A stretch of 64,000 bases of DNA from Actinoalloteichus hoggarensis. GTDB lineage: Bacteria > Actinomycetota > Actinomycetes > Mycobacteriales > Pseudonocardiaceae. Of the stretch, positions 9,825-18,170 are shown in pieces. The number at the start of each line of letters is the position of its first letter. Position 1 is the first letter of the stretch. Under the pieces are notes generated by a model. The model saw only the letters and a list, made by a program, of their open reading frames with translations, searched no databases and had not been told where the DNA came from. Location of the stretch: contig NZ_CP022521.1 of the NCBI RefSeq assembly GCF_002234535.1, positions 2,294,001-2,358,000 on the forward strand, written 5' to 3'. Made by a program: the position numbers and the translations under genes.

Positions 9825-9902
9825 CCTTGTCTCGCCCAACCCTGAGACACCCCTTGTCTTGCCCCTGATATTGCTCGCCTCGAATGCTCGGTTTCGTATA
9901 AT
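9825..9902 (+). promoter_or_regulatory. Promoter with direct repeats upstream of FAD monooxygenase
   Basis: A perfect -10 box TATAAT (9897-9902) is conspicuous in such GC-rich DNA and lies 17 bp before the start codon, implying a very short leader. TTGCTC (9871-9876) is a possible -35 at 20 bp. Just upstream, CCTTGTCTCGCCC (9825-9837) recurs as CCTTGTCTTGCCC (9852-9864), a 27-bp spaced direct repeat with one mismatch, a plausible activator or repressor site. Confidence 0.5.
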
Positions 9903-9919
9903 CATGCTAGGTTCGCAGC

Positions 9920-11083
9920 ATGACTTCGAGCGAAGGACGACGCAAGCGCGCACTGGTCATCGGCTGTGGCATCGCGGGACCGGTGGTGGCCCTCTACCTG
10001 AAGAAGGCGGGCTTCGACCCGGTCGTACACGAGCGGCGGGCCGCCGACGCCGCCGACGACGGCGGCTCCTTCAACCTGGCGCCCAACGGACTCTCGGTGC
10101 TGCGGACCCTCGGCCTGGCCGACAAGGTCGTCGCCATCGGCCAGGCGACCGAGCGCACCGAGTTCCTCAACCATCGGGGCAGGCGGCTGGCGCTGCTGTC
10201 CGAGTCCACGGTGCTGCTGCACCGAGGCGAACTGCATCGCCTGCTGGTCGCGGAGGTGGAGGCGCAGGGCATTCCCACGACCTTCGGTCATGAGGTGACC
10301 GAGGTCGAGACGACGGACGACGGCGTCCGGGTCCGTTTCGGGGACGGCACCGAGGATCACGGCGATCTGCTGGTCGGCGCCGACGGCATCCGGTCCAGGG
10401 TGCGCCACGCGGTGGTCAAGGGCCTCCCGCAGCCGCGTTACACGGAGATGATCGACTCCGGCGGCGTCGGCTACCTGCCGGGGCTCAAGGCCGACGGCAC
10501 CATGCGGATGACGTTCGGGCTGAAGGGGTTCTTCGGTTACCAGGTCCTGCCCGACGGTCACGTCTTCTGGTTCCAGAACTATCACCAGGCCGACGAGCCC
10601 AGCAGGCATCGACTGCGCGGCATCCCCAACGCCGTCTGGCGCGAGCATCTGATGGAGATGCATCAGGGCGACCGCTCTCCCATCGTGGACATCATCGCGT
10701 CCACCGACGAGATCGACCGCTACCTGCTGTTCGACGCGCCCACCCTGTCGCGGTGGCACACCGACCGCATCGTCCTGCTCGGCGACGCGGCCCACGCGAT
10801 GGGGCCGCACACCGGTCAGGGAGCGTCGATGGCTCTGGAGGACGCGATCGTGCTGGCGCGGAGTCTGCGTGACGCGACCAGCATCCCGGCGGCGTTCGCG
10901 GACTACGAGCGTGTCCGCAGGCCGAGGGTGGACCACGTGATCGAGCAGACCCGACACAACGGCAACTCCAAGGCGGCGCCCGGCCCGATCGGCCGGGTCG
11001 TGCGCGATCTCGTCCTACCGGTCTTCCTCAAGGCGGGCGTGAAGAAGGGCGCCGCGCTGTACACCCACCGGATCCCCTGGTGA
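9920..11083 (+). CDS. FAD-dependent aromatic monooxygenase (PHBH-fold, ~390-residue class)
   Basis: 387 residues. FAD-binding GCGIAG at residues 15-20, the DG motif LLVGADGIRSRVR, and the GD motif LLGDAAHAMGPHTGQG near residue 288. It belongs to the short class of flavin monooxygenases and is a clear paralogue of the gene at 54384 (shared GxGxAGP start, APNG, LKGFFGYQV/LNGFFGYQV, and RDLVLPFFLK-type C-terminus). In xantholipin-type pathways an enzyme of this general class performs the Baeyer-Villiger-like xanthone-forming step; which paralogue, if either, does so here is inference. Flanked by a promoter with a perfect TATAAT. Confidence 0.9.
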   Translation: MTSSEGRRKRALVIGCGIAGPVVALYLKKAGFDPVVHERRAADAADDGGSFNLAPNGLSVLRTLGLADKVVAIGQATERTEFLNHRGRRLALLSESTVLLHRGELHRLLVAEVEAQGIPTTFGHEVTEVETTDDGVRVRFGDGTEDHGDLLVGADGIRSRVRHAVVKGLPQPRYTEMIDSGGVGYLPGLKADGTMRMTFGLKGFFGYQVLPDGHVFWFQNYHQADEPSRHRLRGIPNAVWREHLMEMHQGDRSPIVDIIASTDEIDRYLLFDAPTLSRWHTDRIVLLGDAAHAMGPHTGQGASMALEDAIVLARSLRDATSIPAAFADYERVRRPRVDHVIEQTRHNGNSKAAPGPIGRVVRDLVLPVFLKAGVKKGAALYTHRIPW

Positions 11084-11473
11084 GACTCGTGTGCTGACCG
11101 TCGTCGAGACGCCCGACGGCGGCCGATCGAACCGGGCGCGTCACGGATGAGGCAGACGAATTCGCTCGGTTCGGGACATAGGGTCTCGGGAGAGCGCGGG
11201 TCCTCGGGCGGCGGCCGAACGCGTCACTGCCGCCGTACCTGGTACGAGCCGCCGTCTCGCTGTCCTTCGGCGCGGCTTCAGTCACCGAACGGACTAGTCG
11301 ATCGACGGCGCTGGATTACCCGGTATGTAGTAATCTGCGCTCGGTCTGCCCGGACGCCGGGTGAGATCGAACTGACGAGGTGCGCCCGAGCGCGACGCCC
11401 GCGCCGGGGCAGCGGCGATGACGGCGGGCGGCCCGACGAGAGTCGCCCGGTCTACAGGAGATCGGAGTAGCCG
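11084..11473. other. Intergenic region before DUF6220 gene, with inverted repeat
   Basis: 390 bp without a supported gene. It contains an imperfect operator-like element at 11314-11335 with GATTAC / GTAATC half-sites 10 bp apart in an AT-rich patch, possibly a promoter or operator for the two-gene unit downstream. A weak 6-bp hairpin follows the upstream stop codon (11098-11119). Confidence 0.35.
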
Positions 11474-11938
11474 ATGGCGAACCGGGTGGAACCGGACTCG
11501 GCCGACATGACCACCACGACACCGGACAGGCGGCGTGGACTGCGCCTCGTGATCGCCCTGACCATCCGGGTGCTCGTGGTCCTGTACTTCTTGAGCACCT
11601 TCCTGCAGGCCGTGTTGGCCGGACTCTTCGTCACCGGCGACGTCGGCATGCTCGCGATGCACGAGATCAACGCGCACACCAACCTCTTCCTCGTCTTCCT
11701 GCTGATCATCGCGGCCGTGCTGCTGCGTTGGCCGGTCGGCGGGCCCGGCTGGCCGATCATCGCCTTCGTGCTGCTCGCCGTCCTGGTGTTCACCCAGACG
11801 GAGATGGGCTTCATGCGCGTCGTCGACCTGCACATCCCGACGGGCGTGCTGCTGTTCGGAATCTCCGTCGCACTGCTCATCTGGGCGTTCGGCAAGAGCT
11901 TCGACGTGTCACGGCGGACCGCGAGGAGGCGGGGATGA
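11474..11938 (+). CDS. Four-helix membrane protein (DUF6220-like)
   Basis: 154 residues with a charged N-terminal tail (~25 residues) and four predicted membrane helices (about 26-50, 60-78, 85-105, 112-132). Histidines lie within or near helices (MHEINAH and DLHIP), which could bind heme as in small b-type cytochromes, but no family of known function is certain. Its stop codon overlaps the start of the multicopper oxidase gene (ATGA), so the two are translationally coupled. They may form a membrane redox pair; this is inference from coupling. Confidence 0.7.
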   Translation: MANRVEPDSADMTTTTPDRRRGLRLVIALTIRVLVVLYFLSTFLQAVLAGLFVTGDVGMLAMHEINAHTNLFLVFLLIIAAVLLRWPVGGPGWPIIAFVLLAVLVFTQTEMGFMRVVDLHIPTGVLLFGISVALLIWAFGKSFDVSRRTARRRG

Positions 11939-13521
11939 ACCGTCGATCCGGTCCCGCGGTCTCGCGTCGCGGCTTCCTGGCCCTGACGGGCGGGCTCGGC
12001 CTGGTCGTCCTCGGTGGCAGCGGCTGCGCGAGCGTGTTCGGCGAGAACGCCGGGGCACTGCTGCGCAGCGACCTCCCGCTGCCCGAGCCCTTCCGGGTCG
12101 GGCTGCCGATTCCGGCGATCGCCGAGCCGGTGCGCAGCGAGGACGGCACCGACTATTACGAACTGGTGCAACGCGCGGCGGCGCAGGAGATCGTGCCGGG
12201 CACCACGACCACGATCTGGGGCTTCGACGGGACGTTCCCCGGCCCGACCTTCCGGGTCCGCGCCGGGCAGCGCTCGGTGGTGACCCTGCGCAACGAGCTG
12301 CCCGTGCCGACGTCGACTCATCTGCACGGGGGCGTGACGCCGCCGGACTCCGACGGCTACGCCACCGACCTCGTCGTGCCCGCGGACTACCCGCACGATC
12401 CGCGGCGGCACTCACACGACGTGATGCAGGTGCCGCCGGAGGCCTGGACGCTCCACGAGGAGGTCAAGGAGCACGAGTATCCGCTGGAGCAGCGGGCCGC
12501 GACCCTCTGGTACCACGACCACCGGATGGACTTCAGCGCCCCGCAGGTGTGGCGGGGCCTCCTGGGCGCCTTCCTGCTGCACGACGACGAGGAGGACGCG
12601 CTGGGCCTCCCCTCGGGCGACAAGGACGTCCCGCTGCTGATCTGCGACCGGGCCTTCGGCGCCGACGGCGAGTTCAAGTACCCGTCGCTGGACGCGACGC
12701 TGACCAGCGTCCCCGGCGTCGAGCCCGACTATCACTCCGGGGTGCAGGGCGACGTCGTCCTGGTCAATGGAGCGCCGTGGCCGGTGCTGGAGGTGGCGAA
12801 CACGAAGTACCGCTTCCGGCTCGTCAACGCCTCCAACGCGCGCCGCTACCGGTTCGGGCTCTCGCCCGCGCCGGAGAACGGCCCGGCGTTCGTGCAGATC
12901 GGCACGGACCAGGGGCTGCTGGCCGCGCCCGTGGATCGCGACGAGTTCGACGCCGCCCCGGCGGAGCGCTTCGACGTCGTGATCGACTTCTCCGCCTACC
13001 CGGTCGGCACCCAGGTGGTCCTGGAGAACCTCCTCGGCGAGGAGGGCACCCGACAGGTCATGCGGTTCGACGTGGTCCGCGAGGAGGCCGACGAGACGGA
13101 GATCCCCGAACGCCTCTCGGAGATCGAACGGCTCACCAGGGACGAGGCCGTCGCCGAACGGGACTTCGACTTCCGGCTCACCACGGTCAACGGCCACCAG
13201 ACGTGGACGATCAACGGCGAGCCCTTCGACCCGATGAGCAACATGGCGACCCCGGCACTGGACACCGTCGAGCTGTGGCGGTTCACCAGCGACTTCCACC
13301 ATCCCGTCCACATTCACCTCGCTCACTTCCAGGTCCTCACTCGCAACGGCGCCGAGCCGGAGCCCGCCGAGCAGGGCTGGAAGGACACGGTCGACGTCCG
13401 GCCGTACGAGGTGCTGGAGGTCTTGGTGCGCTTCAGCGGCTTCCGGGGCCGGTACCTGGTGCACTGCCACAACCTCGAGCACGAGGACATGGCCATGATG
13501 GTCAACTTCGAGGTGGTCTGA
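11935..13521 (+). CDS. Multicopper oxidase, Tat-exported lipoprotein (CotA/bilirubin oxidase-like)
   Basis: 528 residues. The N-terminus has a twin-arginine motif SRRGF, a hydrophobic stretch and a lipobox-like GGSGCAS, so the protein is probably exported folded and lipid-anchored outside the membrane. All copper ligands are visible: HLH (~129-131), HDH (~194-196), HPVHIH (~456-461) and HCHNLEHEDM (~510-519) with the type 1 Met. Such laccase-like enzymes oxidise phenols and couple aryl radicals. ATG 11935 overlaps the upstream stop. An extracytoplasmic phenol oxidase is uncommon in type II PKS clusters; late quinone formation or dimerisation of the exported product are possibilities. Confidence 0.9.
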   Translation: MNRRSGPAVSRRGFLALTGGLGLVVLGGSGCASVFGENAGALLRSDLPLPEPFRVGLPIPAIAEPVRSEDGTDYYELVQRAAAQEIVPGTTTTIWGFDGTFPGPTFRVRAGQRSVVTLRNELPVPTSTHLHGGVTPPDSDGYATDLVVPADYPHDPRRHSHDVMQVPPEAWTLHEEVKEHEYPLEQRAATLWYHDHRMDFSAPQVWRGLLGAFLLHDDEEDALGLPSGDKDVPLLICDRAFGADGEFKYPSLDATLTSVPGVEPDYHSGVQGDVVLVNGAPWPVLEVANTKYRFRLVNASNARRYRFGLSPAPENGPAFVQIGTDQGLLAAPVDRDEFDAAPAERFDVVIDFSAYPVGTQVVLENLLGEEGTRQVMRFDVVREEADETEIPERLSEIERLTRDEAVAERDFDFRLTTVNGHQTWTINGEPFDPMSNMATPALDTVELWRFTSDFHHPVHIHLAHFQVLTRNGAEPEPAEQGWKDTVDVRPYEVLEVLVRFSGFRGRYLVHCHNLEHEDMAMMVNFEVV

Positions 13522-13832
13522 CCACTGTCGTGTCCGGGCGTCGATCCGCTGATCGGCGCCCGGGCGGCGGTGCCGTTCCTCCGCGGCGCCCTCGAATCGA
13601 GGCGGACACCGGCACCGCACCGCCGCCATGGCACCACCACGACACCGACACGGCAGGGTAGGCACGAGCACATCCGCCGACGTGTCGAGGCCGTGTGCCG
13701 AACGCCGGTTCCCGAGGACCTCGCCGCTCCGATCGCTCCGAGTCCCGACGCGGGCGCCGAGCTGGGCCGTAGCGCCTGTCGGGCGATGTGAGCCGCACCC
13801 TCCTTCGCCGTCACGGCCTGTCCCAGATCGAC
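13522..13832. other. Intergenic region upstream of halogenase operon
   Basis: No supported gene. Only GC-rich spurious frames on both strands. It leads into the heptamer box at 13833-13861. Confidence 0.4.
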
Positions 13833-13861
13833 TTGAGTCGTTCTCGATGGACCGTTGCCAG
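13833..13861 (+). promoter_or_regulatory. Candidate SARP box (three heptamers, 11-bp period) before halogenase operon
   Basis: TTGAGTC (13833), TCGATGG (13844) and TTGCCAG (13855) begin exactly 11 bp apart, the spacing bound by SARP activators on one face of the helix. The box lies 80 bp upstream of the halogenase start. Similar triplets occur at 26068 and 43673. The third heptamer departs from the TYGA core. Confidence 0.5.
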
Positions 13862-13941
13862 TCTGGGCCCGACGAACGGACGACCCTGGCCGTGGCGACG
13901 CCTCGGCATCCGGGTTTCCGCAGGCCGGAGTGGAGACGCCC

Positions 13942-15357
13942 ATGCGTGCTGCGACCCAGATCCTTGTCATCGGAGGTGGGCCCGGCGGGTCCACCGCCGC
14001 GGGACTGCTTGCCCAACAGGGTTTCCAGGTCACGTTGTTAGAGCGTGACCGGTTCCCGCGTTACCACATCGGCGAGTCGATCCTGCCGTCGTGCAAACCG
14101 ATCTTCGAACTGCTCGGGGTCTGGGACAAGGTCGACCAGCACGGCTTCCAGCCCAAGGGCGGCGCCTACTTCCTCTGGGGGCCCGAGGAGTGGGAGGTCG
14201 TCTTCAACGATCTCGGCAGCGACGGGACCAACGCCTTCCAGGTGATCCGCTCCGAGTTCGACGAGCTGCTGCTCAACCATGCCCGCGAACTGGGCGTCGA
14301 GGTCGTCGAGGGCACCTCGGTGAAGGAGCTGCACTTCGAGGACGGTAGACCGGTCGCGGCCACCTGGGCCGAGACGAAGAACGCCGACGTGTCCGGGCGG
14401 ATCTCCTTCGACTACCTCGTCGACGCCTCGGGCCGAGGCGGGGTGATGGCGACGAAGTACCTGAAGTCGCGGCGCTTCCACGACGTGTTCCGCAATGTCG
14501 CGGCCTGGTCGTACTGGAAGGGAGCGAAGCGGCTGGACCGGGGTTCCGAGGGCTCGATCGTGGTGGCCTCCGTCCCGGACGGCTGGTTCTGGGCGATCCC
14601 GCTGCACGACGGGACCATGAGCGTCGGCCTGGTGACCGGGCGCGACGACTTCAACCGGCGCCGCAACGAGCTGGGCAGCATCGAGGCGGTGTACCGGCAG
14701 TCGCTGGAGCAGTGCCCCGGCGTGCTCGGCCTGCTCTCCGACGCGGAGAAGGTCAGCGAGATGAAGGTGGAGCAGGACTACTCCTACGCCGCCGAATCCT
14801 TCCAGGGCCCCGGCTATCTGCTCGTCGGCGACGCGGCCTGCTTCCTCGACCCCTTGTTGTCCACGGGCGTTCATCTGGCCACCTACAGCGCCATGCTCGG
14901 CGCGGCGAGCATCGGCAGCGTGCTGCGTGGCGAGACGACCGAGGCCGAGGCGTGGGGCTTCTTCGACACCGTCTACCGCCAGGCCTACGAGCGGATGCTC
15001 GTGCTGGTCTCGGTCTTCTACGACAGCTACAAGGGCAAGGAGCACCACTTCTACAACGCGCAGCGGCTGTCCAGCAAGGACCACCAGGAGTTGAACATCC
15101 AGGCGGCTTTCGATCGGATCATCACCGGGATCGAGGACATGGACGACGCCCAGTCGGTCTACCGGAAGGTGCACGAGCACCTGACCGGCGCGGAGAGCGG
15201 GAACCCCAACCCACTGGCGAACCTGAACAAGGTTCATGAGCAGAAGAAGGCGCCCATGCACGCCGGGAACGCCGTCGACGGACTCTACCTGTCGTTCCGC
15301 CCGCAGCTCGGCCTCCAGCGCACCTCGGCGGCGACGCCGTCGGTGAACCAGGCCTGA
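13942..15357 (+). CDS. FAD-dependent halogenase
   Basis: 471 residues. FAD site GGGPGGS near residue 11; the halogenase-defining WFWAIP motif (WxWxIP) at ~215-220; PKGG with Lys72 at the position of the proposed catalytic lysine. The RFPRYHIGES segment and C-terminal region are typical of halogenases acting on phenols or carrier-bound aromatics rather than tryptophan. A flavin reductase would be needed in trans; none is adjacent. ATG 13942 is preceded by GGAG/GGAGAC. First gene of a seven-gene plus-strand operon. It predicts a chlorinated (or brominated) product. Confidence 0.93.
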   Translation: MRAATQILVIGGGPGGSTAAGLLAQQGFQVTLLERDRFPRYHIGESILPSCKPIFELLGVWDKVDQHGFQPKGGAYFLWGPEEWEVVFNDLGSDGTNAFQVIRSEFDELLLNHARELGVEVVEGTSVKELHFEDGRPVAATWAETKNADVSGRISFDYLVDASGRGGVMATKYLKSRRFHDVFRNVAAWSYWKGAKRLDRGSEGSIVVASVPDGWFWAIPLHDGTMSVGLVTGRDDFNRRRNELGSIEAVYRQSLEQCPGVLGLLSDAEKVSEMKVEQDYSYAAESFQGPGYLLVGDAACFLDPLLSTGVHLATYSAMLGAASIGSVLRGETTEAEAWGFFDTVYRQAYERMLVLVSVFYDSYKGKEHHFYNAQRLSSKDHQELNIQAAFDRIITGIEDMDDAQSVYRKVHEHLTGAESGNPNPLANLNKVHEQKKAPMHAGNAVDGLYLSFRPQLGLQRTSAATPSVNQA

Positions 15358-15393
15358 CGTCCGCCGCAGCACGACACCCACGGGAGTTGCTCG

Positions 15394-16926
15394 ATGAGTT
15401 CCGCGACACGGGAGTCCTCGGCGGAGTCCGGCCCGACCCGAGCTCTGCCCCGCTGGTATCTGACTCTCTTCTCCACCGACGCCCTGGAGCGCTTCGGCTT
15501 CTTCGGCATGCAGGCGATCCTCGTGCTCTATGCCTCGGCGCCGCGTTCGGAGGGCGGGTTGGGCCTGCCGATCGGCGAGTCCGCCGCGTTGTTCGGCGCC
15601 TGGATCGGCTTGATGTTCATGCTGTCGCACCCCGGAGGCTGGGTCGGCGACCGAGTCCTCGGCCAGCGTCCCACCCTGGTGCTGTCCTCCTTCCTCGGCA
15701 TGACGGCGTATCTCCTCCTCGCCGTGCCCGCGGGCTGGAGCACGGCGGTCGGCCTGAGCATCCTGGCGATCTCCGGCGGCCTCTTCAAGCCGAACCACCA
15801 GGGCATGATCAACCTGATGTACCCGGACGCCAGACGTCGGGAGTCGGGCATCTCCCTGATGTACGTCGGCATCCAGGTCAGCGCGCTGCTGGCCCCACTG
15901 GTCACCGGCTACCTCGGGGAACGGGTGAACTGGGGGCTCGGCTTCTCCGTAGCCGCGCTCTCCATGTTCCTGTGCGGACTCCAGATCGCCCTGAGCGGCA
16001 GGCAGTTCGGCGGCGTCGGCGCCGGCCCGAGTCGACCGCTCGATCAGCAGGAGCGCACCAGGGCGCTGCGGATCGTCCTGAGCCTGGCGGGCACCATCAC
16101 CGCCCTGCTGCTGGGACTCTGGGCGTCGGGCCTGCTCAGCCTGATGGTCGTGATCGCGATCGCCGGGATCAGCGCCGTGATCGCGCCGATCTTCGGCTAC
16201 ACCCTGCTCTACCGGAACAAGGAGCTGGGCGGCGGCGACCGACGGCGGCTGCGGGCCTTCCTGGGCGTCTTCCTCGGCGCGACGCTGTTCTGGATGATGA
16301 ACGCCCATGCATCGTCGCTGCTGAACCTCTTCGCCCGAGACCACACCGACCGGGTCATCCTCGGCTGGGAGATCCCGGCCAGCTGGCTCCAGTCGGCGAC
16401 CCCGATGTTCATCCTCGTCCTGGCGCCGGTCATCGCCATGTCGATGCCCCGGATCGGCGGGAAGAACAACCTCGCGGTGAAGTTCTCCATCGGCCTGGTC
16501 CTGATGGGCGGCAGCTTCCTGCTGATGTCGGTCGCGACGACCCTGGCCGCCGACGGCACGCTCGTCTCGCCGATGTGGCTGCTGATCGTCTACCTCGCCC
16601 ACGCCTGCGGTGAGGTCGTGGTCGCCGCCGTGACCATCGCCGCCGCCGCGGACGTGCTGCCCCGGCAGTACACCTCCCGCGTCCTCGGCCTGCTCTGGTT
16701 GTTCGCGGGCATGGGCGGCGGCTTAGGCAGCGGGGTCGTGCAGCTCGCGACCGTCATGCCCGAACCGCTCTACTACCTGATGCTCGGTTCCGTCGCCACC
16801 TCGGTCGGCCTGTTCTTCGCGCTGCGGCGACGGGCGCTGACCAGGGCGTTGGGCCCGGATGGGCCTGACGAGAGCGGCCCGGGAAGGGTCGAAGAGCCCC
16901 CGGCCCCGATCGCCTCCGCCCCCTGA
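15394..16926 (+). CDS. POT/PTR-family proton-coupled transporter
   Basis: 510 residues, multi-pass membrane protein (about 12-14 helices). The N-terminal DALERFGFFGMQAILVLY matches the POT ExxERFxYY-type motif, and GLFKPNHQGMINLMYP matches the second family signature. POT carriers import di- and tripeptides with protons, but members in antibiotic clusters are often assumed to move the product. It starts 36 bp after the halogenase stop with a good GGAG site. The C-terminal tail is Pro/Gly-rich and probably cytoplasmic. Confidence 0.88.
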   Translation: MSSATRESSAESGPTRALPRWYLTLFSTDALERFGFFGMQAILVLYASAPRSEGGLGLPIGESAALFGAWIGLMFMLSHPGGWVGDRVLGQRPTLVLSSFLGMTAYLLLAVPAGWSTAVGLSILAISGGLFKPNHQGMINLMYPDARRRESGISLMYVGIQVSALLAPLVTGYLGERVNWGLGFSVAALSMFLCGLQIALSGRQFGGVGAGPSRPLDQQERTRALRIVLSLAGTITALLLGLWASGLLSLMVVIAIAGISAVIAPIFGYTLLYRNKELGGGDRRRLRAFLGVFLGATLFWMMNAHASSLLNLFARDHTDRVILGWEIPASWLQSATPMFILVLAPVIAMSMPRIGGKNNLAVKFSIGLVLMGGSFLLMSVATTLAADGTLVSPMWLLIVYLAHACGEVVVAAVTIAAAADVLPRQYTSRVLGLLWLFAGMGGGLGSGVVQLATVMPEPLYYLMLGSVATSVGLFFALRRRALTRALGPDGPDESGPGRVEEPPAPIASAP

Positions 16927-17047
16927 CGCCTGCGCGGTCGGTCAGCCCCGCGTGCTCGGCGGCACACCAGGGGAGTTCACACCACGGCAAGCACGCACCG
17001 CGGCCGCGAGAGGACTCGGCTCGGCCGCCCCGATGAGAGGAACTTCG

Positions 17048-17785
17048 GTGGATCAAGGACTGTCCGGCAGGAAGGTCGTCGTCACCGGCGGCACGCGAGG
17101 AATCGGACGCGCGACCGTCCTGGCCTTCGCCCGGGAGGGCGCCCAGCTGATCATCGTCCATCGCAGCCCCGGAGAGGCCGCGGAAGACCTCGGCAGAGAG
17201 CTGAAGGAGCGCGGCGTCACCCACCGGCTCGTTCAGGCCGACGTCACGGTGGCCGCCGACGTGGAACAGCTCGCCGAGGCGGTGCGCGAGACCTTCGGCA
17301 CGGTCGACGTCCTGGTCAACAACGTCGGCGTCGACGGGGCCGTGCCCTTCGGCGAACTGGCGGAGGACGAGTGGCGTCGGGTGCTGGAGCACAACGTCAC
17401 CGCCGCCTACCTGGTGACGCACGCCCTGCACGATCTGCTCGCCGACGGCGCCTCGGTGATCGGCATCGGCTCGTCGGTCGCGCTGCGCGGTCGCTCCGCG
17501 GGCGTGCACTACACGGCCTCCAAGGCCGCGCTGATCGGTTTCACCCGTGCGTTGTGCAAGGAACTCGGCCCGAGGGGTATCCGGGTCAACGTGGTCGCCC
17601 CCGGTCTCACCGAGACGACCGAGGGCGCCGGGCTGCCGCCGCAGGCGGTCGAGCGCATCGTCGGAATGACGGCGCTGGGCCGGATCTGCCAGCCCGACGA
17701 CGTAGCGGGTGCCGTGATCTTCCTGGCAGGCGACACGTCCCGCTACATCACCGGAGCGACCCTGAACGTGGATGGAGGAGTCTGA
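17048..17785 (+). CDS. SDR family ketoreductase-like enzyme (FabG type)
   Basis: 245 residues. TGGTRGIG cofactor motif (~13-20), NNVG in place of NNAG, catalytic Tyr155 and Lys159 in YTASK, and the C-terminal ITGATLNVDGG typical of FabG-like SDRs. GTG 17048 is chosen because AGAGGA is 6 bp upstream; an ATG 15 bp earlier overlaps that site. Its stop overlaps the next start (TGATG). Likely reduces a polyketide keto group or quinone. A paralogue sits in the core operon at 48376, also coupled to a small alpha/beta-barrel protein. Confidence 0.88.
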   Translation: MDQGLSGRKVVVTGGTRGIGRATVLAFAREGAQLIIVHRSPGEAAEDLGRELKERGVTHRLVQADVTVAADVEQLAEAVRETFGTVDVLVNNVGVDGAVPFGELAEDEWRRVLEHNVTAAYLVTHALHDLLADGASVIGIGSSVALRGRSAGVHYTASKAALIGFTRALCKELGPRGIRVNVVAPGLTETTEGAGLPPQAVERIVGMTALGRICQPDDVAGAVIFLAGDTSRYITGATLNVDGGV

Positions 17786-18165
17786 TGCCGTACGCCGCGA
17801 TCACCTACAAGGTGCAGCCGGGCCACGAGGACGAGATCGCCGAGATCTTCGCCGGCTTCCAGCGGGTGGACACGCCCGAGTTCCAGTCCGAGGACGGTGC
17901 CCCCGCCGGCAGGCTGCTGGGCACCGCCGTCTTCATCAAGGACGAGTTCATGGTGCGGGTCATCCACTACGAGGGCGACTTCCGTGCCATCGCCCGCCAC
18001 ATGGCCGCGCAGAAGGGCGTGCACCTCATCGAGGATCAGCTGGCGCCCTACCTGGCGGAGCAGCGGGACACCTCGACGGCGGAGGGCTTCGGCGCGTACT
18101 TCAAGAACGCGAGCATGCGCTGCATCTCCCAGCTCTCCGTCGACACACACCCGGTGGGGAGTTGA
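17785..18165 (+). CDS. SchA/CurD-like polyketide-associated protein (copy 1)
   Basis: 126 residues. MPYAAITYKVQPGHEDEIAEIFAGF opens the family signature (here shown in part), and TAVFIKDEFMVRVIHYEGD follows. SchA/CurD proteins occur only beside spore-pigment and related type II PKS genes; their role (cyclisation or complex assembly) is not settled. Translationally coupled to the upstream SDR (TGATG). The second copy is at 36961-37353. Dimeric alpha/beta barrel is the expected fold. Confidence 0.85.
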   Translation: MPYAAITYKVQPGHEDEIAEIFAGFQRVDTPEFQSEDGAPAGRLLGTAVFIKDEFMVRVIHYEGDFRAIARHMAAQKGVHLIEDQLAPYLAEQRDTSTAEGFGAYFKNASMRCISQLSVDTHPVGS

Positions 18166-18170
18166 GCGCC

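Noticed and set aside
14038-16602. 854-residue open frame antisense to the halogenase and POT genes
   Set aside because: High-GC shadow of real genes on the other strand; the protein is Arg/Gln/Asp-rich with no family motifs.
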